Shown here: piece after piece, positions 24,860 through 36,395 of the stretch
Numbering within the stretch: position 1 is the stretch's first letter
Layout of the letters: every line of letters begins with the position of its first letter
Source of the DNA: Echinococcus granulosus
Lineage: Eukaryota; Platyhelminthes; Cestoda; Cyclophyllidea; Taeniidae
Length of the DNA stretch: 63,552 nucleotides
Assembly: GCF_000524195.1 (NCBI RefSeq)
Contig: NW_020170481.1
Coordinates: 236,738 to 300,289, forward strand
Reading direction: 5' to 3'
The notes under the pieces: model-generated
Told to the model about the DNA's origin: nothing
Database searches by the model: none
The model's input: only the letters and a program-made list of their open reading frames with translations
Translations under genes and position numbers: made by a program

Positions 24860-24943
24860 CTAAATTGAATTGATATACTTCTCCAGCTTCAAAAGTATTT
24901 GTTTAACTTTTTGACTGCAAGTTTGATTAAAAGATGTTTTTCC
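24860..24943 (-). other. probable non-coding 5'-UTR exon of the zinc-finger gene
   Basis: An 84-nt segment with a good acceptor (CCTTTTAG) on its 5' side and a donor (GTTTGT) on its 3' side. Its longest frame ends in a stop exactly at the donor, so it is unlikely to be coding. Next downstream is an acceptor (CTGTTTTAG) 8 nt before the proposed ATG at 24,689. The two sites would join it to the first coding exon as a leader. The acceptor next to the ATG could instead receive a spliced leader. Confidence 0.35.
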
Positions 24944-25446
24944 CTAAAAGGCAAAAAAAATTAAAACACGTCATTTTTAATAGGGATAAATTTGAGGAAA
25001 CTGAAACATGATTGCTATTGTACATGATGCCTCCGAGAGGCAAACTGACGTCAATATAAATTTCACAGCCTAATTTTTGTTAAGAAATTTAGTTTTATGG
25101 TTAGGAATTAGGAAATGCACTATTTTGATGTATTGATAAACAACTTTTTTTATCACATCTAGCACTATAAAAGGCATGCTTGTAAAGAAGCTGTAAAGCA
25201 ATATTAAGCACTAACCAATGGGTTCTTTAGATGGCGTTTAGATGGCTGATTTCTAACTTTTAGAAGATTAAACATGATGCACGGTTAAAGCAACAGCTAA
25301 CTTTCTCCGGAATCTGCATTACCTGCACCACTTTTGCCACTCAGTATGTCGATATCATTTTTCTATACCAGGCCTTACTGCTTGCTTGTTTTAACGGGTC
25401 GTAGCGCGGGCTCGACAAAAACTGGTTGTGGTTACCGCGGTAGAAA
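24944..25446. other. intergenic region between divergent genes
   Basis: About 500 bp separating the 5' side of the zinc-finger gene (minus) from the RIIa-domain gene (plus). No coding exon seen. The last 60 bp are GC-richer (TAGCGCGGGCTCG) and probably include the core promoter and leader of the RIIa gene. Confidence 0.4.
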
Positions 25447-26097
25447 ATGTCTATTTGTGACCGACCGAAATTGCCCGAGGGATTTCAAGAACTTCTAGAG
25501 GAGCTTTCCTATGAAGTTATGGTGGAAAGGCCAGCCGATGTCATACAGTTCTCAATAGACTTCTTTAAATCCCGCCGAGGGCCAAATAGTACGTGCATAT
25601 CCAAAAAGGCCGCATCTCGAAGGGCTAGCGATGACCCCCTCGGAAATGATAGATCTCTTCATCTTAGTTCCTGTCCTCGAGACAAATTCACTCAAAGACC
25701 TCAATGAACTTATCTGTAAGCATGAGCATTTTAAATCTCTACCTAATTCCTTTTCTTGTATCACTTGGTCGATGATGCCTTCTTTTCGATATGGGCACCT
25801 ACTTTATTTGCTTTCATTTATTTCATTAATTGACAGGAACTCTTAAATATGTTGCCTTTCTTTCCTGTTGGAAAATAAGATGGTGTAAGTGCTTCTATGA
25901 CGAACATATCTCGCCGAATCCTCACTTCTTTATTCATAAGCGACATACCTGACGGCACTCAGCATTCGGAGAACGCAATCTACGCCCAATTAGTAACCGA
26001 TATCGACTCCCCACAATTAAAAACTCAATTATCACAAATTTCCAATTCTAGACAGAAAAGGCCTGTAGGCCGCAGGGATCCCAAAAAACATTTCTAG
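25447..26097 (+). CDS. small RIIa (PKA-type docking/dimerisation) domain protein
   Basis: Three exons close in phase to 135 aa: 25,447-25,588; 25,668-25,715; 25,880-26,097. Residues about 8-45 read as an RIIa/R2D2 helix pair: LPEGFQELLEELSYEVM, then PADVIQFSIDFFKSRR, with the spacing of the PKA regulatory-subunit dimerisation/docking domain. This domain binds A-kinase anchoring helices; small R2D2 proteins are typical of cilia and sperm flagella. No cyclic-nucleotide-binding domain follows, so this is not a PKA regulatory subunit. The rest is unrecognised and ends in a basic tail (RQKRPVGRRDPKKHF). It is convergent with PSMD3, with about 140 bp between stops. The acceptor of exon 3 (AAATAAG) is not very strong. 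Confidence 0.68.
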
Positions 26098-26239
26098 TTG
26101 ACACATAAATCTGCATTTTTAACAGAGGAAGAAAAAAAGGTGGAGCTAATTACTACTTTATAAAGATATGCTCATGGCAAAAGAGACCTCTTTAAAACAC
26201 CTTTAATGGCAACTAGTAAGAAGACAGGGAGCAGGGGGC

Positions 26240-28518
26240 TTAGGGAAATCCATCAAAATCATCCTCAGAGAGCTCCTTTGCGCTTTCCATTTCCTGCTGC
26301 TCACGTTCACGACGCTCCTGCAATGTTAAGAAAAGGAGAATCAATTTCTCCAGAACCGATTTAGGCAATCCAATTGTCAGTTTTCCAAACAACTTCCAAT
26401 GCGCAGCGGGACGAACTTAACGCTTTATTTTTGAGAAGCACAGCAAAGAGGGGACGACAAAAATAGCGAAGGAGGGCAAGAAATAGGACGTTATCTACAA
26501 AAACGTTTTATCTTCACTCTCTTCCTTTTCCGCCGACGGAACTGAAAGGAACATTGCAATTCAAGCGCTACTACCCAATGCTGGTAAATTTGACGAATAA
26601 AAAACAATAACTTTAAAGACGGCTATTCGAAGAAAACAGCCTTATGTCTGTCACAATAATCGGCGGTTTCTCACCTCTGCTGATTCTAGATCTTTGCTGT
26701 ACTGTTTGGGTGGATAGCGCATAGCTTTGATAGCTTGATTTCTTATTCCCAGACAGAAGCGGATTCGTTGATTGAACTGATCCATCGGCTCCCGTGTGGA
26801 GTAGAGATCGCTCGCCTCCGTTGTTATCATATAACCACGTTCTCTATTTATTACTGCCTCGATAACACCATCGCGAATAGCCTAGGTGGTGAAACCCAAA
26901 AAATGGGCACTAAAAAACCCCTCGGCTGAAACAACAGTGAGCTAGAGGGCTAATCATACTGACCTTTGCAACAATGTACTCGGCATCCTCTGAACTGTCC
27001 AACTGCAGCTTCGCAGCCACATCTGTGAGGAAAATCTTTGAGTAGCTCAGCGAGATCCTACGGACCCCCGTCTTGATAACATTGTGACGCAGACGTAGAA
27101 TAAGAGTGTAGGTCTTATCATGGTTAAACTGCTGCACGTAAGTTTTAAGGACATGGTTGAAACGCCCCAAATCACCAGCATGGATGGCCTGAGTTAGCTG
27201 GAAATAGGGATGGAGAGCATCCTTGAGGTCTTCTTGCCGAAAAATGCTGCGATCGGGTAGCTCACCCAGTAGTAACTCCACCACCGTATTCAATTTGTGC
27301 AGAGCCTGCTTGAATCCACTTGCCGTCTGCTGTGGCGCCTTTCGGTGAGCCGAGACTAGGTGATCGTGGGCTGCGTTGTAATCCAATTGGATGGCTTTTA
27401 TGAAGCCTAAAATTTGTAATTAGACCATGGCCATTCAGACATAGACTAAACTCGTCATAGATGGCTTGTAACATTTCTTCCAACCACAAATCAGCCTTGA
27501 GCTAGTTTATTCATAAAATTTATAACATTATGGTAAAAACTTCAAACAAATTAGACAATCACGTGCCTAAGTAGTAGAGGAAGCGAGCCCATTCATTATT
27601 GGGAGCCGATTCAGGAAACTCTACACGATTAACCAATTTTGAGGCCTGATCATGAAGATTATAGTGAAGGTAGTTCCTCAACAGGAGATTAATAAGAACG
27701 GCTTGGCAATCGTGGTTCTAAAGGCAAAAGAAATTCTCCCGGTAATTTTGTTAAAATCGGAAGTCCATCCGACGGAGTTAATTTACATTTTTCAGCGTTG
27801 CTGAACGAAGGCGCGAGTGCAAGAAAGGACGAATCTCCTCGAGTCTGTCATCCAGCTCAAAAGCTCTGCTATGGTAGTAGAAGCAGCGACTGGCGAGAGC
27901 TCCCATGGTGCGGCGACCCGTTTCTTGTGTTCTCTCCATCAAAAGAGTAGAACATCTGGTAGCCTAGGGACAAAATCACTAGCTTTTAGTAGAGAGATTG
28001 GTAAAAAACTAAAACAGGGTATTTTGAACATACTTCTTTAGTGTTCCCACTGTCCAAAAGGTGAATAAGCAGCAACAGATGGAGGTACACTTCAACTTCT
28101 GGTAAAAGAGCACCGGGTTTTTGTGACTTCGGCTTGACGTTCAGTTTGGGAGGAGCGTCCATTGCCTTTAAACAATGGAGGAGATTATCAAGGCATGGGC
28201 CAATTTTACCTCTGGGAGAAACTCCATGAAGTAATTCCATTGCTGGGACTGGGGAGTAAAGTAGGTGTAAATCAGACCACGCAGTACGTTGCTATTGAGT
28301 TTTCGGCGAATAGGAACGATGCCACGAAGGACTCGAGTCATGAAATGAAGCTCCTTAGTTGCAACTGCCTTTTCGACGTAGCGAATCTGGTCGCGGATGT
28401 CTTCGAGGGTGAGCAAATCAACATCTTTCGCAGCGTCGCCTTCAACTGAGACCTTTACCTTATCAGCTGAAAGCTCCTCGGAAACAGGCTGTTGGGTTGA
28501 CTTCAGATCGGCACGCAT
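26240..28518 (-). CDS. PSMD3: 26S proteasome non-ATPase regulatory subunit 3 (Rpn3)
   Basis: Lid subunit of the 19S regulatory particle, a PCI-domain scaffold in cytosol and nucleus. Seven exons close in phase to 498 aa: 28,518-28,210; 28,165-28,034; 27,963-27,787; 27,717-27,567; 27,406-26,964; 26,881-26,675; 26,317-26,240. Recognisable family blocks include [73 protein letters not shown] and [17 protein letters not shown]. Then come [18 protein letters not shown] and the acidic end [10 protein letters not shown]. It is a little shorter than the human protein (534 aa), mostly at the N terminus. The intron 27,407-27,566 appears to use a GC donor. The ATG at 28,518 is the first in frame. The 3' ends of PSMD3 and the RIIa gene face each other closely. 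Confidence 0.95.
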
Positions 28519-30665
28519 ATCTTTTATAACAGTGAAGCGAATGAATAAGCAATGAAGTAAATTAACACAAACTCTGGACGTAACATATGAGGTTGAAGAA
28601 GGTGAACAATGGACACCTAATATCTGAGTTCAATTATGGCAATTATTACATTATCCGCTGTTGATCCAATAAAAAAGCAGACTGCTGTAATGTTTGATCT
28701 GCATATTATCAATAACAGGAAAATTCAGTATCAAAGGATAAACGGCAACATTTCCAACAAATAATGCTAGCCGCAAAAAAAACATAATAGTGTCAGGTTA
28801 GTCCAGTGTTCATCAAATAGAAGAGTTTCCCCAACAAACACTGTTACCATGAAAATCTTCCTACTGAAACTATAAAGACAGGCATTTAACCTAATCCATC
28901 GACCAAAAACACATAAATTCACTTAATTATGACCAGGAAGTCTAGGTAGTCAGTAAACGATATTCAGACGCAGACGGCGTCAAAAGCCAACTTGCTGCAT
29001 CATACGGAATATTTAAGTGAGCCACATTTCTGAAGTTGGCTTAAACAAGGACGTAAATTTGATTTTATGAAGATTAGCTAAATGAAATGCACTTTCAGTG
29101 TAAATAATTAGTAGTTAAATGTTTAGACAAAGGAGCTGTTTTCAGGGGGAAAATAATTACGTCTCTGTAATAATTGAATCCTATATTAGCTGCAGCGTAA
29201 GTGGTGAGATTTGGTTCACACACCATAAGAGCTAAGCCTTTCTCAGCGCTTGCTGAATTGATGAGCTACATAATTGTCAAAACTTTTACTGTCATTGTGG
29301 GTTCAGGATATAATGATGCATCAACAACCATTCCTAAACCACAAAACCGCGTGACGACTCGCCCATGACTGCCTTCGCTGCGGTGAGAATGGGGTAGAGC
29401 GCTAACTCGATTATTCTCAATCATAGGTCAGCGCAATCAATACTGTGGGGTGAGTTGACAGCTAAAGGGAAACCCATACTTACTGATGTCACTTTTCAAT
29501 GATTTGGACGAAAGACTATTCAATTTACCAATCGAGCTGCCCTTTTCTGATCGTCAATCAATATGACAGAGATGCATTTTTTCCTCCTTCACTTGCTATA
29601 GGATCTTAAGGAAGGACCAACTGTTCTCATATTTTGTATGCTCTATCTTTACCTAATCAACTCTTAAAATGCCTTCTAAAAAACCTTCCCCGGAAACGCT
29701 TTTGCCACTACCTCACCCTCTAATCCAGTACAGGCCAAAGTAGTAACTCAAACTCGGATCCTGACTCTTAGCACTCAACAGTCTCATCCATATAGCAGCT
29801 GTGTTCACGCACACGTTCCTCGGTAAAGGGTCAACTCTACGTGCACAGGGGAGCCTCAAGTTTCTCCCCCTAAGAAATCACTTGTCAAGTGCATAATATG
29901 ACTCGATTGCGGTCGAATTGCCTATCAAACCATACTATAAATTCACTTTCATCTTTTTTGCCAGTGAGTAACTCCAAAGATCACTCCTGTTTCACCCCTT
30001 GGAGACCTTTTGTTGCCCATATTTAAACCCATCAGCAGAGACCATTTAACAAGTCATTGTTTAAGAAAGAATCTTAATCACCTCCCCATAAATGCAAGTT
30101 CCATCTTTTATTTGAGTAACTCATTGCCACTTTTGTGACAGAGGAGACGCATTCGCTGCTGGAGAGTTTGTCCACTCAAGTGTCACTTGGGTCATTCACT
30201 TACTGCCAACTTCCCAACTAAGAGCAGGCAGGACAGCTGAGGATAGCACGATGAATATCATTCCTTTATAGGTATATAAAGGGAAAATTCTTTGCAATTT
30301 GATGTTACCAACCAATGACCCAGATGACTGACTTCCTGATTTATCGACCGACTTGCTTATTTCAAATCGTCAGTCAATAAGTCAAGGACACCTTGATTTC
30401 CTCCTCACTTGCTACGTGCACTTGCACGCTCTTTACTTCCCTGTTTTGCAAGCCACATCTTTACTACAATTAGCTTTTAAATGCTTTCCGAAAAGTTTCT
30501 CCACAAATGCGTTTACCATGTCCTAATGCTCCTCGTGCTCAGTCACACCTCGTCAAATCTGTTAAAAGTTCTTTATATCTTTCAAATTTTAGGTGATATC
30601 CTACCTTACTTCCATAAGGGTAAGAGGTTGACATCCTACATTCTATGTAATTGCTTTACTTTTAG
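28519..30665. other. gene-poor region with a diverged duplicated segment
   Basis: No exon recognised. Two stretches, about 29,485-29,740 and 30,310-30,560, resemble each other imperfectly in the same orientation and order. Each has a spaced TCGTCAGTCAATA/TCGTCAATCAATA element, then TTTCCTCC-TCACTTGCTA, then AAATGC(C)TT(C/T)C-AAA-GTTTCTCC-like sequence. They look like an old tandem duplication with a period of about 0.8 kb or two copies of a dispersed repeat. Nothing else stands out. Confidence 0.35.
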
Positions 30666-30845
30666 AGTACCCACTTAGAAGGACTAGAGTGCCCGCAGTA
30701 GCGCACACCTGCCGACGAGCGATTCGTCAGGCTAGACCAGCACAACCGGTTTCGGTGGGAACTTCAATGGAAGGCGATAGTCATGGCAGCCCTGTTGGTT
30801 CATCTAACCCTCCATTTGGCACGGCGGCAAGGGAAGAAAAGTTGG
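30666..30845 (+). CDS. isolated candidate coding exon, product unknown
   Basis: A 180-nt segment bounded by a strong acceptor (long pyrimidine run then TTTTAG) and a strong donor (GTGAGC). It is open in one frame as 2 nt + 59 codons + 1 nt. It is richer in GC than its surroundings and encodes an Arg/Pro/Ser/Gly-rich peptide (for example RRAIRQARPAQPVSVG, then GSPVGSSNPPFG). It contains no recognised domain. The next similar candidates on the same strand are at 34,340 and 36,006, so it may belong to a gene with multi-kilobase introns. It could also be chance. Confidence 0.3.
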
Positions 30846-33800
30846 GTGAGCAAATCATTCTCCATGTGGCTACTAAAAAGTTAATTTCGGCATCATATTA
30901 CCTCACAAAATCCTCCATTTATTTTCACGTGCTGCAGTCAAAAATGACAGTCCGAAGCCAACTTGTCGTCCAGTGAGTTTTAAAATCGTTGTCACACTCA
31001 AATTGCAAACTAGAGACCGGTAGCTTAGCCATGCTTTGTTCTTTTCAGCGGCTCAAAAAACTCCGCAGACACATGTCAAACCTCTTCCTGGGATGCTGTC
31101 GTGGTGGTGCTGAGAAGCCTTAGACCATCAATGTTCCTTACTGTGCAATTCATATTACTCCTTCTACATTTTTCTGGAGCGCCTACTTTGTACTTTGTGT
31201 AGAGGGTGGAATGTACATCCTATCACTAATTTCCTGGGAGGCAAATACATCACTCAGAATTATCATGTCCATAAGTATGACGATTTAGGCACTTTAGGTT
31301 ACGGCCAGCCTTTGAGTGCTTAAAAATCCATGATTTAAGGGTAAAATTAAAAAAATTATCTCACGAGTGATCGGTTTCGATGTAAATGAGACTATATATG
31401 ATAAAACAGCCTAGGCATAAACGCTACCATCTGGAGTCTTTCTTTTTTTATTAATTGCATATCAGTAAAGTATAGTTGTAAATTTGCTGAAGCTTTTGCA
31501 TAAAATGTTCGTCCATGGAACGCTGTACACTCACCGCATATCCGAAGCCCGTAGCTGAGCGTTGGGAAGATGTGAGGCTGCTTACACCTTGATAATTTGA
31601 TAGTTTTGTCCGCATGGGTTATCATAAAATGTCTTTGGAGTTCTCTTAATCAGAGTGATTTAATAAAAAACCATTTTTGCTTTGTATGAATTTTTTATTT
31701 CACACATTTTCTATGTAGGCATATTATTCTTTACTACTTATGCCTAAAAGTAGTATTGAGACAGATTGAAATCCCAAATAAATTGCCAATTTTTTTCACT
31801 AGTTTCTCAGTTACCAAAATACTCTTTTGTTCAAATTCTCCTATAACACTTTGTTTATGAATTTTTAGTATGCTTAATGTTACTGCCGGCTATTTGTGAT
31901 TATGAGTGGCATAAGGTGAAACTAAACTCTTCCTAAATCATTTTGCCATTTATCAATTTACTTACTTCGTGGTTTTATTGGCTTCATAGAAGAGACAGAA
32001 AACTATCTATGATGATTAAATGGGAGCATCTATTCTGTCAGGCGTTGACAAGGCACCAAAACCGTGGAGACGTTGCCTCCAGGTAGTGTCGTTAGTCGCT
32101 CGATCTTTCTGTATGTCGGTGATTTATCTTCTGCGAGGTTGTTATGAATTCTTATGACTCGTAAACCCTAAAATTTGCTCAATTTTGTGCAATCCTGTTC
32201 CAGTGTTTGGAAGGTAAAATGCTAAAGTAGCCTTAAATGGCACCGTTTTAGACACTCAGTTATCCCTAACTGAAGTTTATGTGTGAATGTGCGAAGAAAG
32301 TATGACATGGAGGCACACAACCATTTCATGCATACCCAAATTAAGAGCGCTTAAAGTACAAAACGCAGAAAAGTGCACGTCAGTAATTACTATACTGTAT
32401 GATGCTATATCACTGAATGAGAATAGAAGACATCGGTGCGGGTGGTTGGATACCATCACATAAGAAAGAAAGATCATGGAGCAATGATACACTCACAACT
32501 GATCCACATCATTAACAAATCGCCGCTTAACAAGTCTACAAGAACATGAACAGCAACACACCGTAGGTACACCACTGCCACGTAGTAGCTAGCAGGCACC
32601 ATAAATGAATTCTCTGCACAGCAAGCGTCACTGCGTCAGAAACACCCACAAAATACCGAAAAGTAACAAGAGTGGGGGAAAGTACTAAAACCACAAGGAT
32701 GAATGCGACAGCTATAGCAGCTGCCTTAGGGGTAGCAGCGATGAGTGACCAAGTCTGGCATTACAGACCACTGAACATCAGCAAAGGAAATGAGCTAAAC
32801 ACGGAGCCAATAGTGGTTCATAACAGCCATACGTCCGCCTTGACCATATCACTAGCGCAGTGAATGGTCCTCCATCTTCTGCGTTTTATGGAGCGGTGTA
32901 AGATCTTGATTTTTCTGTAAGAAAAAGAATGTTTCTCCCTCTGATTTACTGGTTCTAGCATTAGACCTTTTAGTCCAAGATTTAGATTTGTTTTGACAGA
33001 GAGAGGACTAAATCTGGCATTGCAGACGCCTATACGGTTTTCGTTTAGGGAACATGGCAAAAACGACTTCACACAGGGCACAGTGAAAGCATCAAAATGA
33101 AAATAAACTGCGTGGTTGTTCGACAAAAGTGGTAAAGGAAGAAGCGATCATAATTTGGGCATACAAAAGATCTCATCCCATTAATTCATTCACCAATCCT
33201 CTCTTGAACCATGCATCCATCTCAAAGTATCTTCAGTGGAGTCGTTATCAAAACACAATGCCTACTTGCAAATACCCAGTAGCGATAATTTTACGACATT
33301 TTACCTTGCCTCCAATAACAACTTCATTTTTAAGAAGTTTTGACTTTTAAAAATAAGTATACTTCTTTAGAAGCGCAATTTGATACAACTCTGCAAAACG
33401 GCACCCATAATGCACAGCTGAAACAGCTTAACGGCCATGTTTGGAAGCTTTTCAATTTCCACAAATTAAATGACATTACTTATAAAGTGTCTCACTTGTT
33501 TCTAAGCGTGTAACGAAGACAGAAGATATCCCAATACTTAATGACTCTTGTAATGTAACAGCTACGTGTAAATAATTGGTGATGCTGCTAGTAGAGCAAA
33601 AGTTTGTGTGGCATTGGAGTGTCTGCTTGTGATTTACCAAACCATGTTGCAAGATCCCACAAATGTTGTCCTAAGGGCATAAAGTTTGCAACAAATCAGA
33701 AATAAAGAAACAAGTTTTAAAAGTAACTGCGAGAAAATTAGGCATTTATAGCATGTGACTAACTTCCTCGGGGAGGCTTTTCATTGCATTGAAGAGTGAC

Positions 33801-34339
33801 CAACATGGTAAATGCACCGAATATTTCACGTTTTAATTAGGAATGTCACTTATTTACATTTAATTTACCTTTAGGCACCACCAGGGCACTATTGTCAATG
33901 AACTTCAATCTCATACTCATTATACTTGAAATGCAACTATTCTACACGGCTTTTCAGCAAAATTGAGCCATTGGGACTTATGTTAAACAAATCCGCCAAC
34001 AATTGTGTTCCTCCAGAAATCCATTGCAACACGTAAGGCTTCTGCAATTTCGAGCGTTAAAAGAGAGTGGGGTTAAATTAGGATATCCCTAAAAACAAGG
34101 CGAATACTGCAGCTGAGACACTACTTACATTTACTAAGTAGTACCCCATCCATAAGGAATGTCTCATTCGTTCATTCATAGTATGAGCAAAATTCGGGAC
34201 GCATTTGAGTGCAAACAGTTCAAGGATGTGTCACCAATATTTTTTGCAGATTCTCGACACTTTTTCTGGCATGCCCACAGTCCTGAGAAGGCATTGAAGT
34301 GATGCAAGAATGTTAAATGATTGAAGGAGGTTACGCACG
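30846..34339. other. gene-poor region, nothing recognised
   Basis: About 3.5 kb of AT-rich sequence. A short open stretch at 32,672-32,863 includes an Ala-rich peptide (NATAIAAALGVAAMSDQ) without convincing splice sites. No repeats, RNA genes or domains were recognised by eye. Confidence 0.35.
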
Positions 34340-34532
34340 ATGTTCTCATACGTACAGAATAATAATGCGAATGGGATGGAGGCTGGAGTTAATCAACCTG
34401 TGCATAAGAAGAACATGTCGCCAAGAGTCGACATGTTACATTCTAGACCACTTGCGCCTTCCAATGGTGCATTGGAAAGGAGGGGCGGGGGGAGCGGCTT
34501 AAATCCTCTCTGTTCAAATGGCTCAGGTCGAG
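34340..34532 (+). CDS. isolated candidate coding exon, product unknown
   Basis: Open from an ATG at 34,340 for 64 codons plus 1 nt, ending at a possible donor (CGAG|GTGGAA). The peptide is Asn/Ser/Gly-rich and low in hydrophobics (SYVQNNNANGMEAGVNQ, then LERRGGGSGLNPLCSNGS), like a disordered N-terminal region of a nuclear or RNA-binding protein. It is GC-richer than its flanks. An internal acceptor (TACGTACAG) at about 34,357 is an alternative left edge. No domain identified. Confidence 0.28.
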
Positions 34533-35030
34533 GTGGAATCTTGCTTTATTCAGCAGCTACGCTATCCACCTGCTTTTATAAATTGTACGAGAATGAAAGT
34601 AGAGATGTTGGCCATATTGCTTACAGCACTCTAGCGAAGGCGATCTTACCAACGACGAATTCGCGATGGCATTGAAGTTCTGCAAAATCAAGTTTGTTTT
34701 TGGGTAATTTGACTCGCCATCCTCCCAGAGGCATGTGTGCTCTGCCCCAGTCGGTGTCTGACCTCATAATGCAATCCAGTTTTTTCTAAATAATATGTTT
34801 ACCAAAGTGGGAATTGAGAGGTAAGCTTTCATAACTCATGGTTTGTGCTTCAGTTACCGACACTAAGCAGACCAACCATCCCAAAAGCAATTCCAGACAG
34901 TCGTAAGAAATAAGAGAAGGGATTGGAGACAGCCTATATTTCCAAAAAAATTCAACAACTAATTAAATTCGACAATAAAAAGCTCTAAATGAATATGTAA
35001 AGTTTATCGACGAAAAGTGGAAAAAGGAAG

Positions 35031-35225
35031 TTAGGAATTAAAAAGGTAATACTGGTTCATGAACAGCATAAGAGTGTTGAACACAGGAATGAAGATGGTT
35101 TGCGAGAGAAGGGACAATTTAGAGGTTGTCTTTGAATCCGTCGTTGTTATCGTAGATGCAGCGGTTGTAGAATTTAGTGCTGAAGTCGTCCTGCTGTCCG
35201 TCCCTATTGGTGTTGTCGGCACAGT
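35031..35225 (-). CDS. C-terminal part of a Thr/Ser-rich mucin-like surface protein, cut by an assembly gap
   Basis: Read on the minus strand, the frame enters from the N gap and runs 65 codons to a TAA at 35,031. About 38 residues are Thr/Ser-rich (STTAASTITTTDSKTTS). A hydrophobic stretch follows (IFIPVFNTLMLFM), then a short polar end. This is the layout of a GPI-anchored or single-pass mucin stalk. Short Thr-rich apomucins of this kind are known from tapeworm tegument and the Echinococcus laminated layer; membership of that family is inference. The missing upstream part, probably repetitive Thr codons, would explain why the assembly broke here. No signal-peptide exon was found with confidence to the right of the gap. 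Confidence 0.42.
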   Translation of the reverse strand, partial: TVPTTPIGTDSRTTSALNSTTAASTITTTDSKTTSKLSLLSQTIFIPVFNTLMLFMNQYYLFNS

Positions 35226-35325
35226 NNNNNNNNNNNNNNNNNNNNNNNNNNNNNNNNNNNNNNNNNNNNNNNNNNNNNNNNNNNNNNNNNNNNNNNNNNN
35301 NNNNNNNNNNNNNNNNNNNNNNNNN
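35226..35325. other. assembly gap (100 N)
   Basis: Exactly 100 unknown bases, a conventional placeholder of unspecified true length. It interrupts the Thr/Ser-rich mucin-like frame read on the minus strand. Confidence 0.98.
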
Positions 35326-36005
35326 ACGCAGCCTTTTGCCTTACCTTACTTCATTTTTAATCGTGTAAGAAGGAAGAAATCCCAGCACAGGACTGTATTT
35401 GATCTAGGCGGCTAGTCTAAATTGTGTGGTACTGCTTTGTTAAAGTGTGTGAATGAGGCAGCTAACTTATACACAATCCCCCATTGCCAAGCCTGTGAAC
35501 TTCCCGGAATGAAATTGCAAGTGCTAAGCATAATTAACGCGCCCATATGTGACATCTTAACTCGTAATAATTACCTGAGAAGTAATAAAACTGGGTAGCA
35601 ACGAAGTGTGCGTTCTTGCATGGAGTTAATTTATGGCCTACAAAATGCGGTGACGATGTGCATTCTGTCATTCATTTTACTCACCCGATCACCATAATCC
35701 GCAGCCTCATTTGATTTTATTCAGGAAATTATTTTACCAGAAGGCTCCACTGCATTTTCTGCCATTATTATTGCCGACAATAGATGGTGCCCTTGAAAGT
35801 AGGTCAACTGACAAAAATGAGATGACAGTGAGAGGGGGATTGGGATGGTACACTTTCATACAACATTTCTGCTGTTACAATTACGGGAAGGCAGTCAGAC
35901 AAGCATTGTGACAGCTGATCATCTCATATTGAAGTCGTATTTCTCCTTCTTAGCGCATAATCGGACCATTTGAACGAGCTAGAATGGAAGGATTTGCAAC
36001 TTCAG

Positions 36006-36134
36006 TTAGTCTCTCGTGGCAATGTTTGCGAGCCAATTGTCACAGGAGTTCCTGCTCCAAATAACAAGGGCATAAAAGAGCACTGTGAAACCACTTTCTG
36101 TCCTCCCCTGATACAATCTTCTAACTGCGTACCG
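36006..36134 (+). CDS. isolated candidate coding exon, product unknown
   Basis: 129 nt (43 codons, phase 0 at both ends) between an acceptor (CAACTTCAG) and a donor (CCG|GTGTGTG). It encodes a Cys-containing peptide (NVCEPIVTGVPAPNNKG, then TTFCPPLIQSSNCVP). The other plus-strand frames are closed by stops. No domain recognised. It may be linked with the candidates at 30,666 and 34,340 on the same strand, or be a chance open frame. Confidence 0.22.
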
Positions 36135-36375
36135 GTGTGTGATAATAAAAGATTTAATTAGCTTTCCCACTGTTTCGGCTCCTTTTTTTGCCAAGATGCT
36201 CGCTAGCGTTTCCCGTTACCTTGCACCGGTGGATGGGTATGCAAGCCAACTTACTTCACTGCCAATTTTGCTAGGAGTGGTGAAATTTGAAGGGGACTGA
36301 ATTGCTGAATAAGCAAGCATGTGAATCGAGCTGCGTATTTAAAGGCATCACGTCCACCTTCCTTTAGTCATCAGT

Positions 36376-36395
36376 GAATGCTTTGCAAAGCATTC
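36376..36395. repeat. perfect 20-bp palindrome
   Basis: GAATGCTTTGCAAAGCATTC reads the same on both strands. It could form a small cruciform or be a dimeric factor-binding site; no gene anchors it. Confidence 0.6.

Noticed and set aside
27407..27489. Open stretch inside the PSMD3 intron ([16 protein letters not shown])
   Set aside because: Conserved PSMD3 sequence runs directly from one flanking exon to the other, so this is intron; including it would break the family sequence.
25447..28518. RIIa gene and PSMD3 as a functional pair
   Set aside because: They are convergent and unrelated in function; closeness is most simply explained by compact gene spacing.
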